64,000 nucleotides of DNA from Sphingobacterium sp. FBM7-1 (GCF_020687765.1 NZ_JAJEWJ010000003.1:310001-374000), one strand, 5' to 3'. Counted from the stretch's first letter, positions 1-11,504 are shown. A program made the numbers and translations. The notes: generated from the letters alone by a model not told the origin.

Positions 1-1
1 T

Positions 2-3000
2 TTCTTTCAGAATGGTACGAGGGTCATACATACCGACCGTAAAATTGATACCGACCCCTTCGGACAACCTGCGATCATTTATACACATAAAGACGGAGCT
101 GAGGGCATTGCCAAAGATTTGAAGCAAATGCTTTCTGAAGATTTTGGAAACCGTTTGGACTTGAACTTATACAAAGGCGAACGGAACGATGAGCCATTGG
201 TACAAATTCCTGTTACACGAACACCAAAGGTTACACCTCCGGTCGTAGATGTAGCCCCTGTAATCATTCCCCAAAAGCCACAATCCGAAATCCGTCTGGA
301 AAGCCCACAGGAACTGAAACAGTTGAGCATTTTTGACCTGTTTGAAAATCCGGGCGAACCTGTAATGGTGGTTGCTCCACCCAAAAGAACCTCGCAAGCC
401 AAAAGACAGACCGCTAAAAAAAGACGAGGTACAATAGGTCGCCAAACCGACCTGTTCGGTGGTGCAATGCGACAATCTTATACACCGCCAAAACCTAACG
501 GAACTACGAACGGAACAACTCAAATAAACGGCAAAAAACAGGAAGTCATTGGCGATTTGTTTTCACAGGTAAATGGGAATGGCCAAGCGGACACGCCAGC
601 CGTTCCCAACATTGCCATTAACACCATTCCCGAACCTGCTCCGTACAGTGACGAACTCCAACAGTTTCACCGTAACGATTGCCTTGTCGTAGATAACGGT
701 TGGGTCGGCTATTTGCAGGAAGTGGATAAAAGTGATGCAAGGGCAATATTCCACCCGTTGCAGTTACCGTCTTTGCAAAAAGCAAGAGCCGAAGCATATA
801 TCCAAGTTCGTGATACCTATATCGACCTCTACCAAAAAGAAGCCGAGAAACATTCAGAACACAAGGAAGAAAGGGAAAACCTTAACCGCTTATACGATGC
901 TTTTGTCAAAAGGTACGGAAATCTCAACAGTGCGGACAATATCAAGCTCATCAAAACAGACAGTGTAGGCAAAGAAATGCCCTATTTGGAGCGTGTTGTC
1001 GGTGGCGTCGTACACAAGGCAGATATATTCAGTCGTCCTGTAAGTTTTTCTACCGTAACCATAGCAACGGACAATCCCGATGAAGCGTTAGCGGCTTCGC
1101 TGAACCAATACGGTAGCGTGGATTTGGACTATATGTCCAAAACCAGTGGTATGCCTGCCGATACCCTGAAAGAAGCCCTCCGAGGTCGTATTTATTACAA
1201 TCCACTCCAAAGGGAATACGAAATAGCCGAACGCTGGATTGCGGGCAACGTGGTGGAGAAAGCCCAAGAGGTCAGAACCTACATCGAAAACAATTCCGCT
1301 GATACAGAAGCCAAAGAAAGCCTTGCCGTTTTGGAAGAAGCCCGACCAAGACGTATTGAATTTGAGGAACTCGATTTTAATCTGGGCGAACGCTGGATAC
1401 CCACAGGCATCTACGCCCGATTTGCTTCGCACCTGTTCGATGCAGATGTAAAAATCCACTATTCGGACAGTGCCGATGATTTTTCCGTTACCTGCAAACA
1501 GAAAAACGTCCATATATGGGATAAATATGCGGTCAAAGGCCAAAGCCGGACGTATGACGGGATTGCCCTGCTCAAACACGCCCTTGTCAATACCACGCCT
1601 GATGTTTCCAAAACGGTACAGGTTGACGGAAAGGATGTCAAGGTACGGGATATGGAAGCCATACAGATGGCGAATAGCAAGATTGACGAAATTCGAACCT
1701 CCTTTACCGATTGGCTCCACGCCCAAAGCGATGAGTTCAAGACAAGGCTGACTGACCAATACAACGACACGTTCAACTGTTTTGTCCGACCGAACTACGA
1801 CGGCTCCCATCAGGAGTTTCCGGGATTGGACCGAAAAGCATTGGGTATTGAAGAACTGTATTCAAGCCAAAAGGATGCAGTCTGGATGATAAAGCTCAAC
1901 AACGGTGCTATCTGCGACCATGAAGTAGGTGCCGGAAAGACGTTGATAATGTGCACGGGTGCACAGGAAATGAAGCGTTTGGGACTGGTCCACAAACCGA
2001 TGATTATCGGGCTGAAAGCGAATATACCTGAAATTGCCGAAGCCTACCGCACCGCCTATCCTCACGCCAAAATACTTTATCCGGGCATTGATGATTTTAC
2101 CCCCCAAAAGCGGTTACGGATTTTCGGTGATATTAAAAACAACGATTGGGATTGCGTAATACTCACACATGATCAATTCGGAATGATACCCCAATCGCCC
2201 GAAATACAAAAGGAAATTCTCCAAATCGAACTGGACAGTGTAGAACAAAACCTTGACTTCCTACGGAGCCAAGGCAATGAAATAACCAGGGGGATGCTTG
2301 CCGGAGCGGAAAAACAAAAAGAAAACCTCGAAGTAAAGCTTAAAACCCTCGCGCACGATATTGAAAACCGCAAAGATGACATAGTGGATTTCAAGATGAT
2401 GGGTATTGACCACTTGTTTGTGGACGAAAGCCACCAATTCAAAAATCTGATGTTCAACACACGGCATTCGAGAGTTGCGGGATTGGGCAATCAACAGGGA
2501 AGCCAAAAGGCAATGAACCTGCTTTTTGCTATCCACACCATTCAAGAACGAACCAATGCGGATATGGGTGCAACTTTTCTTTCGGGTACCACCATTAGCA
2601 ATTCATTGACGGAACTGTACCTGTTGTTCAAATACCTGCGACCTCGAGCATTGGAAAAACAAGAAATTAATTCCTTTGATGCGTGGGCGGCAATCTACGC
2701 AAAGAAAACAACCGATTATGAGTTTTCGGTCGCCAATAATATCGTGGCAAAAGAGCGTTTCCGCTACTTTATCAAAGTGCCGGAACTCGCTCAATTCTAC
2801 TCCGAAATCACGGATTACCGTACCGCCGAAATGATTGGAATAGACCGTCCCGAAAAGAACGAGATATTTTACAACATACCTCCAACTCCAGACCAGGAGA
2901 AGTTTATTGAAAAGCTGATGGAGTTTGCCAAATCAGGCAAAGGGGAATTACTTGGCAGAGAACCGCTATCTAAAAAAGAAGAAAAAGCAAAAATGCTTAT

Positions 3001-4468
3001 CGCTACGGACTACGCCCGAAAGATGTCTTTGGATATGCGAATGGTAAACCCCCATTACCAAGACCACGCCGATAACAAAGCTTCCCATTGTGCAGATAAT
3101 ATTGCTAAATATTACAATAAATTCAATGCACAGAAAGGCACGCAGTTCATCTTCTCGGATTTGGGAACATACAAGCCAAATCAGTGGAATATCTACTCCG
3201 AAATCAAACGTAAGCTCGTGGAAGACCACGACATACCTGCACACGAAATCCGCTTTATACAGGAAGCGAAGAATGACAAGCAACGAAAAGAGCTAATCAA
3301 AGGAATGAACGAGGGCAAAATCCGTGTCCTTTTCGGTTCTACGAGTATGCTGGGTACAGGTGTTAACGCACAGAAAAGAGCCGTTGCCGTACATCATTTA
3401 GATACGCCGTGGCGACCGTCCGACCTTGCGCAAAGGGACGGTAGGGCTATCCGCAAAGGCAATGAGATTGCCAAGCATTTTAACGACAATAAAGTGGATG
3501 TAATCATCTATGCCGTTGAAAAATCGCTGGATAGTTATAAGTTCAACCTGCTGCACAACAAACAGCTATTTATTGACCAATTAAAATCCAACAATCTTGG
3601 TAAACGGACGATTGACGAAGGTGGTATGGATGAAAAGTCGGGTATGAATTTCTCGGAATATGTAGCTATCCTTATGGGCAATGCCGACCTTTTGGACAAA
3701 GCTAAAATAGAGAAACAGATTGCCGGATTGGAAAGCGAAAGGCAATCGTTCAACCGTTCAAAATCAAGTGCCAAGTACAAACTGGAAGATTATGAGGCAG
3801 AACTTGGAAAAGCCCAATCCCGCTATGACCGTATGAGCCTTGATTGGAATAATTTGCAGGGACGTATCCAAAAAAACACTGACGGTTCCGTTGCCAACCT
3901 TATTAAATTAGACGGTTTATCGCCCAATGCGGATATAAAACAAATCGGTGCAAAGCTCAATCAGCTTGCCGACAAATCCCGAACGGGCGGGGATTATGAA
4001 GAAATCGGTAATCTGTACGGCTTTCAACTTTTGGTAAAAACGGAAATGTCGCAAAAAGAGGGGGTGGATATTCGTGTAAACCGTTTTTTTATTCAAGGTG
4101 AGGGTACTATCAAATATACATTCAACAATGGTGTAATGGCAAAAGATCCCGAAACAGCTTCACTAAATTTTATTAAAGCATTGGAAAAGCTGCCCACCTA
4201 TATCAGAAAAGAACAGGAGAATATGGCAGATTTCCAAAAAAACATTCCAATACTTAAGGAAGTAATCAATGGTACGTGGACAAAAGAAAACCGACTTAGC
4301 GAACTCAAAACGGAGTTGGCGGCAATTGAGCGGAAAATACAGTTATCTATCACTCCGGAACCAATAGAAAAGTCTACAGAACAAGTCGAAAAGCAGCAAG
4401 AAAATCCAAAGGCTATGGAAAGCGTAGTACCGACAAAAAGTATTTATATGTCACGGGGAGTATTGTAA
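2..4468 (+). CDS. SNF2-like helicase, C-terminal part of the conjugative-element methylase/helicase (partial)
   Basis: The reading frame is open from base 2 with no start in the window, so this is the 3' part of a larger gene; the Met at 119 is only an internal one. About 1,490 residues are present. The helicase core shows motif I GAGKTL near 1924-1945, a DESH-type motif II (VDESHQF) near 2418-2438, motif III-like GTTISNS near 2586, and the motif VI region [11 protein letters not shown] near 3430-3465. Proteins of this size and layout in Bacteroidetes conjugative transposons usually have an N-terminal N6-adenine methylase part, which would lie upstream of base 1; that is inferred, not seen. 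The C-terminus is coiled-coil rich and unremarkable. Its role in the element is thought to be protection or remodelling of the transferred DNA, but this is not proven for the family. Confidence 0.88.
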   Translation, partial: FFQNGTRVIHTDRKIDTDPFGQPAIIYTHKDGAEGIAKDLKQMLSEDFGNRLDLNLYKGERNDEPLVQIPVTRTPKVTPPVVDVAPVIIPQKPQSEIRLESPQELKQLSIFDLFENPGEPVMVVAPPKRTSQAKRQTAKKRRGTIGRQTDLFGGAMRQSYTPPKPNGTTNGTTQINGKKQEVIGDLFSQVNGNGQADTPAVPNIAINTIPEPAPYSDELQQFHRNDCLVVDNGWVGYLQEVDKSDARAIFHPLQLPSLQKARAEAYIQVRDTYIDLYQKEAEKHSEHKEERENLNRLYDAFVKRYGNLNSADNIKLIKTDSVGKEMPYLERVVGGVVHKADIFSRPVSFSTVTIATDNPDEALAASLNQYGSVDLDYMSKTSGMPADTLKEALRGRIYYNPLQREYEIAERWIAGNVVEKAQEVRTYIENNSADTEAKESLAVLEEARPRRIEFEELDFNLGERWIPTGIYARFASHLFDADVKIHYSDSADDFSVTCKQKNVHIWDKYAVKGQSRTYDGIALLKHALVNTTPDVSKTVQVDGKDVKVRDMEAIQMANSKIDEIRTSFTDWLHAQSDEFKTRLTDQYNDTFNCFVRPNYDGSHQEFPGLDRKALGIEELYSSQKDAVWMIKLNNGAICDHEVGAGKTLIMCTGAQEMKRLGLVHKPMIIGLKANIPEIAEAYRTAYPHAKILYPGIDDFTPQKRLRIFGDIKNNDWDCVILTHDQFGMIPQSPEIQKEILQIELDSVEQNLDFLRSQGNEITRGMLAGAEKQKENLEVKLKTLAHDIENRKDDIVDFKMMGIDHLFVDESHQFKNLMFNTRHSRVAGLGNQQGSQKAMNLLFAIHTIQERTNADMGATFLSGTTISNSLTELYLLFKYLRPRALEKQEINSFDAWAAIYAKKTTDYEFSVANNIVAKERFRYFIKVPELAQFYSEITDYRTAEMIGIDRPEKNEIFYNIPPTPDQEKFIEKLMEFAKSGKGELLGREPLSKKEEKAKMLIATDYARKMSLDMRMVNPHYQDHADNKASHCADNIAKYYNKFNAQKGTQFIFSDLGTYKPNQWNIYSEIKRKLVEDHDIPAHEIRFIQEAKNDKQRKELIKGMNEGKIRVLFGSTSMLGTGVNAQKRAVAVHHLDTPWRPSDLAQRDGRAIRKGNEIAKHFNDNKVDVIIYAVEKSLDSYKFNLLHNKQLFIDQLKSNNLGKRTIDEGGMDEKSGMNFSEYVAILMGNADLLDKAKIEKQIAGLESERQSFNRSKSSAKYKLEDYEAELGKAQSRYDRMSLDWNNLQGRIQKNTDGSVANLIKLDGLSPNADIKQIGAKLNQLADKSRTGGDYEEIGNLYGFQLLVKTEMSQKEGVDIRVNRFFIQGEGTIKYTFNNGVMAKDPETASLNFIKALEKLPTYIRKEQENMADFQKNIPILKEVINGTWTKENRLSELKTELAAIERKIQLSITPEPIEKSTEQVEKQQENPKAMESVVPTKSIYMSRGVL

Positions 4469-4752
4469 AAACAATTACCCATTCATACATTTTCCTAATC
4501 ACAACATCTCAGGTTCGTTCAATTTATTTCTGGACTGTGATTCATTTCAAAATTGATGAATAAATAGTAGCATAAACCACTACATTACAGAAATAATCTT
4601 ACACCCACATATCTTATCTGTAGCTCGTTTTGAATCCAAAAAATTAAACAAATTGAATTGTATGTTGTTCTGTCTATATGTTCTATCAAAAAAAGTCTTT
4701 AACATTTCATTATTAAAAGAGAAAAGGAAATTGATAATAATAATATACATCT

Positions 4753-5373
4753 ATGAAATTAGCGATAAAAATAATGGCAATGGCAGGAATACTGTTATTT
4801 ATCCAAGCGTGCGATAAGGACGATATCCACAAAATCAAAATCCAGAATCACGATGACAATGAAATGATGACTATCATGCACAACATGATGGATGAGATGA
4901 TGGCCATGCAAATGCCCCCCGACCCTGATAATGCTTTTGCTCTGATGATGCGAATCCATCATCAGGGAGCGATCGACATGGCAAATAAGGAACTGCAATC
5001 CGGCGATGATGCGCAAATGAGGGAGATGGCCCAGAAAATAATTAAAGACCAGAAGGCTGAGATTCAAGAATTAACCACATTTCTCAATGGTCACGTACCG
5101 CATCTAAATGTTCCCGAATTTGTTACAGAGCAGATGAAAAATATGGAACGCTCAGGCAGAGTGACAGATCTCCAAATCATTAATGGAGACACGGATCACG
5201 ATTTTGCCATGTTGATGATTCAGCATCATCAAAATGCAATTGAAAACGCAAGATTGGAACTTATTTACGGACACGAAAGTGCTATGCAGACAATGGCAAA
5301 AAATATTATTGAAAAACAGGATCAGGAAATCTCGGAGATTCAAACCTGGTTATTAGCTAATAAGAATAGATAA
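4753..5373 (+). CDS. DUF305 lipoprotein with two DUF305 repeats
   Basis: A 206-residue secreted protein. The N-terminus is a lipoprotein signal with Cys20 after LLFIQA, so it is probably anchored in the outer or inner membrane facing the periplasm. Two DUF305 units are visible: the first has IHHQGAIDMANKEL and the second QHHQNAIENARLEL. DUF305 proteins are ferritin-like four-helix proteins that are often found with copper resistance genes and are thought to bind metal through these His/Met/Glu residues. A Met/Asp/His-rich segment follows the signal (HNMMDEMMAMQM). It is followed 28 bp later by the Cys-rich Csp-like gene on the same strand, so the two probably form one unit. The 284 bases between this gene and the helicase gene carry nothing recognisable except AT-rich sequence. 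The family call is firm; metal identity is inferred from context. Confidence 0.88.
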   Translation: MKLAIKIMAMAGILLFIQACDKDDIHKIKIQNHDDNEMMTIMHNMMDEMMAMQMPPDPDNAFALMMRIHHQGAIDMANKELQSGDDAQMREMAQKIIKDQKAEIQELTTFLNGHVPHLNVPEFVTEQMKNMERSGRVTDLQIINGDTDHDFAMLMIQHHQNAIENARLELIYGHESAMQTMAKNIIEKQDQEISEIQTWLLANKNR

Positions 5374-5401
5374 ATAATTTCTCACTTTAAACAATAAAAT
5401 T

Positions 5402-5737
5402 ATGTCACATCAACAATTTCAAAAATGTATTGACGAATGCTACGCCTGTGCTGTAGCTTGTAACCATTGTGCAGCTTCTTGCTTGCAAGAGGACAATGTA
5501 AAAATGATGGCTCGATGTATCCAGCTTGATCTGGAATGTGCAGCCATATGTAGAGCCGCAGCCGAACTCATGAGTTTGGGAAGCCAATATAGCCGTCACC
5601 TTTGCAAGCTATGTGCGGAGATTTGTAGAGCGTGTGGAGATGAATGTGCTAAGCATGATATGCAACATTGCAAAGAGTGTGCGGATGCTTGCTACAAATG
5701 CGCAGAAGCTTGTGAGCAAATGGCAACGGCGGTATAA
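5402..5737 (+). CDS. Four-helix-bundle copper-storage-like (Csp) protein
   Basis: A 111-residue protein with 19 cysteines spaced along amphipathic helices (C-x2-3-C steps such as CIDECYACAVAC and CKECADACYKCAEAC). This is the pattern of the Csp family (older DUF326), in which the cysteines line the inside of a four-helix bundle and hold many Cu(I) ions. No signal peptide is present, so this is a cytosolic Csp3-like form that would buffer copper in the cell. The length matches the family. It lies just after the DUF305 lipoprotein and converges on the rteC gene. The copper role is known for the family and is well supported by the neighbouring copper island. Confidence 0.92.
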   Translation: MSHQQFQKCIDECYACAVACNHCAASCLQEDNVKMMARCIQLDLECAAICRAAAELMSLGSQYSRHLCKLCAEICRACGDECAKHDMQHCKECADACYKCAEACEQMATAV

Positions 5738-5889
5738 TCTCATTATTGGTAGAAGTCTAAAAACCTCCAATGAATTCAAACTGGGTAAAGAATTTCAGGA
5801 CCGTTTCCATTTGTAAACGATAGTTAGGGAAAGAGGAAAATGGACTGGCTCCTTCGCCGAATAATGATCGACAAAATCGTCTTTTGATT

Positions 5890-6717
5890 TTATATTTCGT
5901 CCTGTTCTTCCATTTTTTTAATCAAAGCATCACGTAAGCTGTCAAGGAATTTCGTTCGGTTCAGCTTTCTTGCTTTGAGTTCCAAAAATGTATGGTAAAA
6001 ATCGCCCAAATCAACATTAAAACTGTTTTCAAAAAATCTGACTATGGTTATAATATCTGTATTCCCATTATTGAAGACGGCTTGAGAATGCAGTCCGTAA
6101 ATCAATTCCGTTAAAGCCGCTTTGCTTCCCGTCCAACTTAATGTTGGTAGGTCTATTGATTTATCTTTATAGATTATGTTGTGAAGTTGGTCTTCAAGAT
6201 AAACTTGAATCAGGTCATTGGCAATTATTTTTGCCGCCTTATAATCGTGGGATGTAGAAAACCGGTGGTCGGTTTCAAAATAAACCGTGTCCAAACTTAA
6301 CTTTATATCGTGTTTGCCCCGAACAAATAACTTTTCATCTACAAATGAACTGCCTGTTCGGTAATATTTATAGAATTCAAGGTTACTCTCAAAATACCGT
6401 TTGAGTTTCCTTAGCTCACCATTAATGTATTTCCTAATAGCTTTTATATCATTAGGTTTTTTTGTCTCTATTTTATAGATAGCGTTATAGTAAATGAGTT
6501 TTGCAACAATGACTGGTTTTTGATATTTGAAAAAGTGGATCTCTTCATTTATACTATCAAAGCCATTTTTTAGTGTATATTCCTTTATTTCGGAAAGTCT
6601 CGATAATATCAACTCGATAATAACTTCATACAAAGCTATGGAACCATCCAGTTCAAGAGACACCTCTTTTATTTCATCTTCTAGTTTCTTTATTATTTCC
6701 TCGTAATAATTGCTCAT
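5890..6717 (-). CDS. rteC: RteC family protein (conjugative element regulator)
   Basis: A 275-residue, mostly helical protein without signal or membrane segments. The middle part has the pattern of the RteC family: a KPVIVAKLIYYNAIYKIE stretch, then the FYKYYRTGSSFVDEKLFVRG region and a His/Asp-rich turn. In CTnDOT-type elements RteC is a DNA-binding activator of the excision genes after induction by RteAB; here no RteA or RteB is in the window. It sits between the + strand Csp gene and the end of the copper island, and a strong terminator (6744-6768) separates it from the multicopper oxidase gene upstream on the same strand. The family call is good; its target in this element cannot be seen. 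Confidence 0.72.
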   Translation of the reverse strand: MSNYYEEIIKKLEDEIKEVSLELDGSIALYEVIIELILSRLSEIKEYTLKNGFDSINEEIHFFKYQKPVIVAKLIYYNAIYKIETKKPNDIKAIRKYINGELRKLKRYFESNLEFYKYYRTGSSFVDEKLFVRGKHDIKLSLDTVYFETDHRFSTSHDYKAAKIIANDLIQVYLEDQLHNIIYKDKSIDLPTLSWTGSKAALTELIYGLHSQAVFNNGNTDIITIVRFFENSFNVDLGDFYHTFLELKARKLNRTKFLDSLRDALIKKMEEQDEI

Positions 6718-6743
6718 TAAGTAACATTTTTAATTCATCAAAA

Positions 6744-6768
6744 GAGGTCGGATTCTAAATCCGACCTC
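6744..6768 (-). terminator. Rho-independent terminator of the copper island
   Basis: A perfect 11-bp inverted repeat (GAGGTCGGATT / AATCCGACCTC) with a 3-base loop starts 15 bases after the stop of the multicopper oxidase gene. In the minus direction it is followed by TTTTGATG, so it fits the end of the long minus-strand copper island. It also insulates rteC from that transcript. Confidence 0.8.
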
Positions 6769-6782
6769 ATAGAAAGTCAAAC

Positions 6783-9269
6783 TTAATAGGACAAATTCAA
6801 TCCGAACCCCCAGCCCATATCGCTGTCATAATGGGTAGTAGCGGCAATGTTTCTGGTCAAAATGTATTTTAGACCACCCATATACTCTTTGTCTGTATTT
6901 ACCATAAATGCCCCTCTCAATCTTGCAGTCAAAGGGATATCCTCCCTTGCTAATTGGAGACGAACAATGCCATCTGTATATACCTCGGCTTGAAAATCGA
7001 CCAGCATAGGTAAAGTGTAAACGAAACCTGCACTTAGTTTGGCTCTTTTATTTTTCGTGTTTTTCTGTCCGAACATATTCTTTTCAATCTCATGGCTGCC
7101 AAATTCCCGATATCTCCAATCGAAACCTACAAAAGGCATAAACCACTGCATTTTTCCGATATATCGACCGAAGTGCGTTTCAGTTTCATATCCATGGCGA
7201 TTATTATAACCTAATCTCCATTCGGTACTAAGTTTCCAGCGTGTATTTTGAAGCATTGCCTGCCCGTCGTTACCATTTGTAGCAAAGTCGTTCTCAGCCA
7301 TAAAATGCCATCCATTGCTCTCTTTTTGCAGTTTTTTATATGCTTTTTCTTTGTTAGGCAGATTTGGGTTTTGATAATCACCTACTGCAAAAACCCGGTT
7401 CATACCTGCCATCATATGATACATAATATGACAATGGAAGAACCAGTCACCCTCGGTATTGGCGGCAAATTCAATGATATTCGTCTCCATAGGCATGATG
7501 TCAATGACATTCTTTAGCGGGGACTGTATTCCATTACTATTTAGGACACGGAAATCAAATCCGTGGAGATGCATTGGATGCCGCATCATGGAGTTGTTGA
7601 ACAGTTTAATCCTGAGAATTTCTCCTTTCTTGACAGGAATCTTATCCACTTCGGAAAGAACCTTGTTATCCATGCTCCAGACATACCTATTCATGTTCCC
7701 TGTGAGCGTAAAGGTCACTTCTTTTACCGGTTGATCTTTTGACAGTTCGGTATTGTACGGTGATTTAAGCATGTCGTAATTTAAGGTAACGATGTCAGAA
7801 CTTGACATATCATGAGCTGAGTGATCCATTGAGGAGTCCATTTCCATTTTATCCATCGCTTTATTACCATTTTTATCACCTGTGATCTCGGGATACATTA
7901 CCGAATTCATGTCCATCTTTTGGAGACTCATTTTCATCCCCATGTCCTTCATGTCCCCGTTCATTTTCATCATGTCATTCATCATCTTCATGCCCTCAAA
8001 GTATTTAAGTTTCGGAAGTGGGGGATGTGGTACTTTCGTTCCTTCTCCGATATAAATCGATGCAGATTCGGTGCGATCTTCAGGGGTAACCAATAGCTCA
8101 TAGGAATTATTTAGCTCAGGAATGGTAACTATAATATCGTAAGTTTCCGAAACACCCACGATTAGCCTATCCACTTCAACCGGTTCGACATCATTCCCGT
8201 CACTGGCAACGACGGTAATCTTTCCACCTGCGTAATTGATCCAAAAATAGGATGAAGCACCACCATTAGCGATCCTCAACCGAACTTTGTCTCCCGCCTT
8301 AAATTGTGAGAGTTGCTGCCCATCTGCGCCGTTGATCAAAAATTTATCATAATAAACATCACTGACATCCATCGCAAGCATACGTTTCCACTCGTTTGTA
8401 ACTTTCGTTTTAAAATGTCCTTCTTTTATAGCTTCCAGATAACTTTGGGTTGTCCCTTTCTTAATTGCAAACCAGTCATTGGCATTATGAAGCATCCGGT
8501 GGACGTTATCTGGATTTAAATTGGTCCACTCACTTAAAATCAAAGGAACTGTAGGTAGATCATCAATACCTTTCCTGAATGTGGGATCATCCTCACGTTT
8601 ATTCATTATGAAAGAACCATACATACCTATCTGTTCCTGCATGCCGGAATGCGAATGGTACCAATGCGTACCATGTTGGATTATCGGAAAGTGATACGTA
8701 TAGGTAGAATTTGGCTCAATGGGCTTTTGGGTCAACCAAGGAACACCATCTTCTTTGTTGGGCAGCATTACACCATGCCAATGCAGGGATGTGGCTTCGT
8801 CCATCAGGTTGTGCACCATAATCTCTGCCGTGTCCCCTTCAGTAAACGTCAATGTGGGCATCGGTATCTGTCCATTAACTGCAATAGCTCTTTTGGATTT
8901 TCCGCCATAGGTAACAATGGTGTCTTTTACATATAAGTGGTATTTTACAACCTTCCCGCCACCAATTATCTTCGATGGAAGCATTGGAACATTTTCATGA
9001 GCTTGCTTGTTCATATTCATCTCTCCGTGGCTTTCGTTACCCTCCATTTTTTTAGGGACAAGTTTCATCCCGCATTTGGGACAGTTTCCCGGTTTATCGG
9101 AGAGTATTTCTGGATGCATTGGACAGGTGTATACCTTTTGTTGTTCCTTTTCCTCCTCATTTACATTTACTTGTGGATTATCCATTTTATGCTTATGGGT
9201 TGAATGTGCTGACTGCGCGCTACTGCTTATCGTAATAAGCATAAGTAGCATTATTAAATTATATCTCAT
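6783..9269 (-). CDS. copA: CopA-type multicopper oxidase with heavy-metal-binding N-domain and C-terminal outer-membrane barrel
   Basis: An 828-residue protein. Residues 1-18 are a signal peptide. Residues 47-74 form a heavy-metal-binding domain (YTCPMHPEI ... CPKCGMKLVP). The cupredoxin core follows with all four copper-site motifs: HWHGVMLP, HWYHSHSG, HPMHLHGFDF and the HCHIMYHMMAGM type 1/trinuclear motif. A long Met/Asp/His-rich linker (about 430-500) resembles the Met-rich loops that bind Cu(I). Residues about 662-828 are not oxidase: alternating aromatic/polar strands ending in GWGFGLNLSY look like a CopB-type beta-barrel of the outer membrane. The oxidase converts Cu(I) to the less toxic Cu(II) in the periplasm; the barrel would tether it at the outer membrane. 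In other bacteria CopA and CopB are separate genes, so this is a fusion. It is the last gene of the island. Confidence 0.93.
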   Translation of the reverse strand: MRYNLIMLLMLITISSSAQSAHSTHKHKMDNPQVNVNEEEKEQQKVYTCPMHPEILSDKPGNCPKCGMKLVPKKMEGNESHGEMNMNKQAHENVPMLPSKIIGGGKVVKYHLYVKDTIVTYGGKSKRAIAVNGQIPMPTLTFTEGDTAEIMVHNLMDEATSLHWHGVMLPNKEDGVPWLTQKPIEPNSTYTYHFPIIQHGTHWYHSHSGMQEQIGMYGSFIMNKREDDPTFRKGIDDLPTVPLILSEWTNLNPDNVHRMLHNANDWFAIKKGTTQSYLEAIKEGHFKTKVTNEWKRMLAMDVSDVYYDKFLINGADGQQLSQFKAGDKVRLRIANGGASSYFWINYAGGKITVVASDGNDVEPVEVDRLIVGVSETYDIIVTIPELNNSYELLVTPEDRTESASIYIGEGTKVPHPPLPKLKYFEGMKMMNDMMKMNGDMKDMGMKMSLQKMDMNSVMYPEITGDKNGNKAMDKMEMDSSMDHSAHDMSSSDIVTLNYDMLKSPYNTELSKDQPVKEVTFTLTGNMNRYVWSMDNKVLSEVDKIPVKKGEILRIKLFNNSMMRHPMHLHGFDFRVLNSNGIQSPLKNVIDIMPMETNIIEFAANTEGDWFFHCHIMYHMMAGMNRVFAVGDYQNPNLPNKEKAYKKLQKESNGWHFMAENDFATNGNDGQAMLQNTRWKLSTEWRLGYNNRHGYETETHFGRYIGKMQWFMPFVGFDWRYREFGSHEIEKNMFGQKNTKNKRAKLSAGFVYTLPMLVDFQAEVYTDGIVRLQLAREDIPLTARLRGAFMVNTDKEYMGGLKYILTRNIAATTHYDSDMGWGFGLNLSY

Positions 9270-9314
9270 AACATATTGTTTTTGTTATATTCGACAAGAG
9301 ATTGATTACCTCCA

Positions 9315-11468
9315 TCATTTTAGCGGTTTTAATTTTAAGAGGCTTGCATTAATCGCAACCACAATTGTACTTACACTCATCAAAACCGCACCCATTGCAG
9401 GACTTAGAACGAAATCCGGATAAAGCACACCTGCTGCAAGCGGAATGGCTATCACATTGTAGCCAACTGCCCAAAGCAGATTTTGCACCATCTTTTTATA
9501 TGTCCGTTTACCGAAGTCAATCATTTTTACTACATCTCTTGGGTCGCTGTTTACCAGAATAATATCGGCTGTTTCGGCTGCTACATCCGTACCCGAACCT
9601 ACTGCTATACCTACATCTGCCTGTGCTAATGCAGGTGCATCATTCACGCCATCGCCGGTCATCGCAACCACTTCACCTTTGGCTTGATATTCCTTTACTT
9701 TTTCCTGTTTTTCGTGAGGCAATACATTGGCGATATAACCGTCCATTCCTAATTGTTCAGAAACCGCTTTTGCAATTTTCTCATTGTCGCCTGTAAGCAA
9801 AATGGATTTGATGTTCATCTTTTTTAACTGGTCAATGGCTTCTTGCGAACCCTCACGAATACTGTCTGCCAACGTGATAATACCGATGACTTCACCGTCA
9901 ATAAAAACATAATTGACTGTTTCAATGCTTTGATTGATTTCTTTTGGAGTTTCGGGTTCTGTAAGGTTGTTCTGCTTGAAATAATTAGGTCCTGCCGCTA
10001 CAACTTCTTTTCCGTTTACAACTGCTTTTACACCTATACCTGCCATATAGCTGAAGTTTTCCGACTTCCATAGTTCAAGGTTTCTTTCTTTCAACGTTTT
10101 TAAAATACCTTTTGCAATGTGGTGTTCGGAATATTGCTGAACGGCTGCTGCATATTGTATCATTTCATCGGCAGCATATTTATCGGTTAATGGGATAACT
10201 TTTTCCACTGCGTGAGAACCTTTGGTAAGCGTTCCTGTTTTGTCAAAAATAATGGTGGATAAGTTGCGTGTGGTCTCAAATGCGGTGCGGTTGCGAATAA
10301 GTAAACCATTGGTTGCCGAAAGCGTTGTAGAAATGGCAACCACCAGCGGAATAGCCACACCCAAGGCGTGGGGACAAGCCGTAACCATTACCGTAACCAT
10401 TCTTTCCAATGCAAACGCAATATCTCCGCTACTGCCAAACCAATAAATAAAGGTGATAACCCCAACCGCAATAGCGATATAAGTGAGCCATTTGGCTACT
10501 TTATCGGCAAGGTTTTGCGTATTCGATTTTGCTGCTTGTGCATCCTGAACTAAATTGATTACCTTATTGAGGTAACTGTCTTTGCCCACTCCGGTTGCCG
10601 TAACCCGCAAAGCACCTTCACCATTGATAGAACCTGCAATTACTTTTCCGTCCTTTTCTTTCTTCACCGGAACACTTTCGCCTGTGAGCATACTTTCGTT
10701 CACATAAGAAACTCCATCGACAATGGTTCCATCGGCAGGAATTTTTTCACCGGGTTTGATGATAATGGTTTCACCGTTTTTTAGGTCTTCGAGTTTTATT
10801 TTCAAAGCTTCTCCGTGTCGTTCCACCGTAACATCGTTTGGTAATAGAGCGACCAAAGACTGTAAGGCTTTTGAAGCCGCCATTGTAGAACGCATTTCTA
10901 ACCAATGCCCCAAAAGCATAATCACGATAAGGGTTGCCAATTCCCAAAAGAAATCCATACCGGGCAATCCAAAAACAACGGCAACTGAATAGATGTAAGC
11001 AACCGAAATAGCGATGGCTACCAAGGTCATCATACCGATGGCTTTGGCTTTGATTTCGCCTACCATTCCTTTCAGGAAAGGCATTCCGCCATAGATGTAA
11101 ATGATAGTTCCCAATGTCAGCAGTACATATTTATCTCCCGGAAAAGCAATCGTAAAACCGAACCAATGCTGTATCATTTCCGATAAGAGTAAAACGGGAA
11201 CGGTAATGATTAAACTTACCCAAAAACGTTTGAGGAAATCGTGGGTGTGATGTCCTTCGTGTTTGTCGTAGCCACTATCGGAATGATGATTATGGTTTTC
11301 ACTATGATGCGAATGTTCTTTGTGGTCGTGATGTTGGTGGTGTCCGTGATGGCTGTGAGCTTCTTTTTTTGCTCCTCCCATCGGAACTAAATCCATTCCG
11401 CAAAGCGGACATTTCCCTGGTTCGTCCTTCATCACCTGCGGGTGCATGGGACATGTGTATCTTTTCAT
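9315..11468 (-). CDS. copB: CopB-type copper/silver P-type ATPase (P1B-3, CPH motif)
   Basis: A 717-residue P1B ATPase. The N-terminus has a heavy-metal-binding domain (YTCPMHPQV ... CPLCGMDLVP) and then a stretch of about 45 residues very rich in histidine. Catalytic motifs are all present: TGES in the actuator domain, the membrane metal site ACPHALG near residue 364, the phosphorylated DKTGTLT near 408 and GDGVNDAP near 604. The CPH (not CPC) site is the mark of the CopB/P1B-3 group, which exports copper or silver from the cytosol. It lacks classical HMA domains. It lies 45 bp before the multicopper oxidase, giving a direct route: export from the cytosol, then oxidation in the periplasm. 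No truncation or odd residues seen. Confidence 0.95.
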   Translation of the reverse strand: MKRYTCPMHPQVMKDEPGKCPLCGMDLVPMGGAKKEAHSHHGHHQHHDHKEHSHHSENHNHHSDSGYDKHEGHHTHDFLKRFWVSLIITVPVLLLSEMIQHWFGFTIAFPGDKYVLLTLGTIIYIYGGMPFLKGMVGEIKAKAIGMMTLVAIAISVAYIYSVAVVFGLPGMDFFWELATLIVIMLLGHWLEMRSTMAASKALQSLVALLPNDVTVERHGEALKIKLEDLKNGETIIIKPGEKIPADGTIVDGVSYVNESMLTGESVPVKKEKDGKVIAGSINGEGALRVTATGVGKDSYLNKVINLVQDAQAAKSNTQNLADKVAKWLTYIAIAVGVITFIYWFGSSGDIAFALERMVTVMVTACPHALGVAIPLVVAISTTLSATNGLLIRNRTAFETTRNLSTIIFDKTGTLTKGSHAVEKVIPLTDKYAADEMIQYAAAVQQYSEHHIAKGILKTLKERNLELWKSENFSYMAGIGVKAVVNGKEVVAAGPNYFKQNNLTEPETPKEINQSIETVNYVFIDGEVIGIITLADSIREGSQEAIDQLKKMNIKSILLTGDNEKIAKAVSEQLGMDGYIANVLPHEKQEKVKEYQAKGEVVAMTGDGVNDAPALAQADVGIAVGSGTDVAAETADIILVNSDPRDVVKMIDFGKRTYKKMVQNLLWAVGYNVIAIPLAAGVLYPDFVLSPAMGAVLMSVSTIVVAINASLLKLKPLK

Positions 11469-11504
11469 ATTATATGATTTAGAGTTTAAAATAACAGTTG
11501 TACA

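Noticed and set aside
1088..1810. 240-residue open frame on the minus strand
   Set aside because: It lies entirely inside the helicase gene and has no family features.
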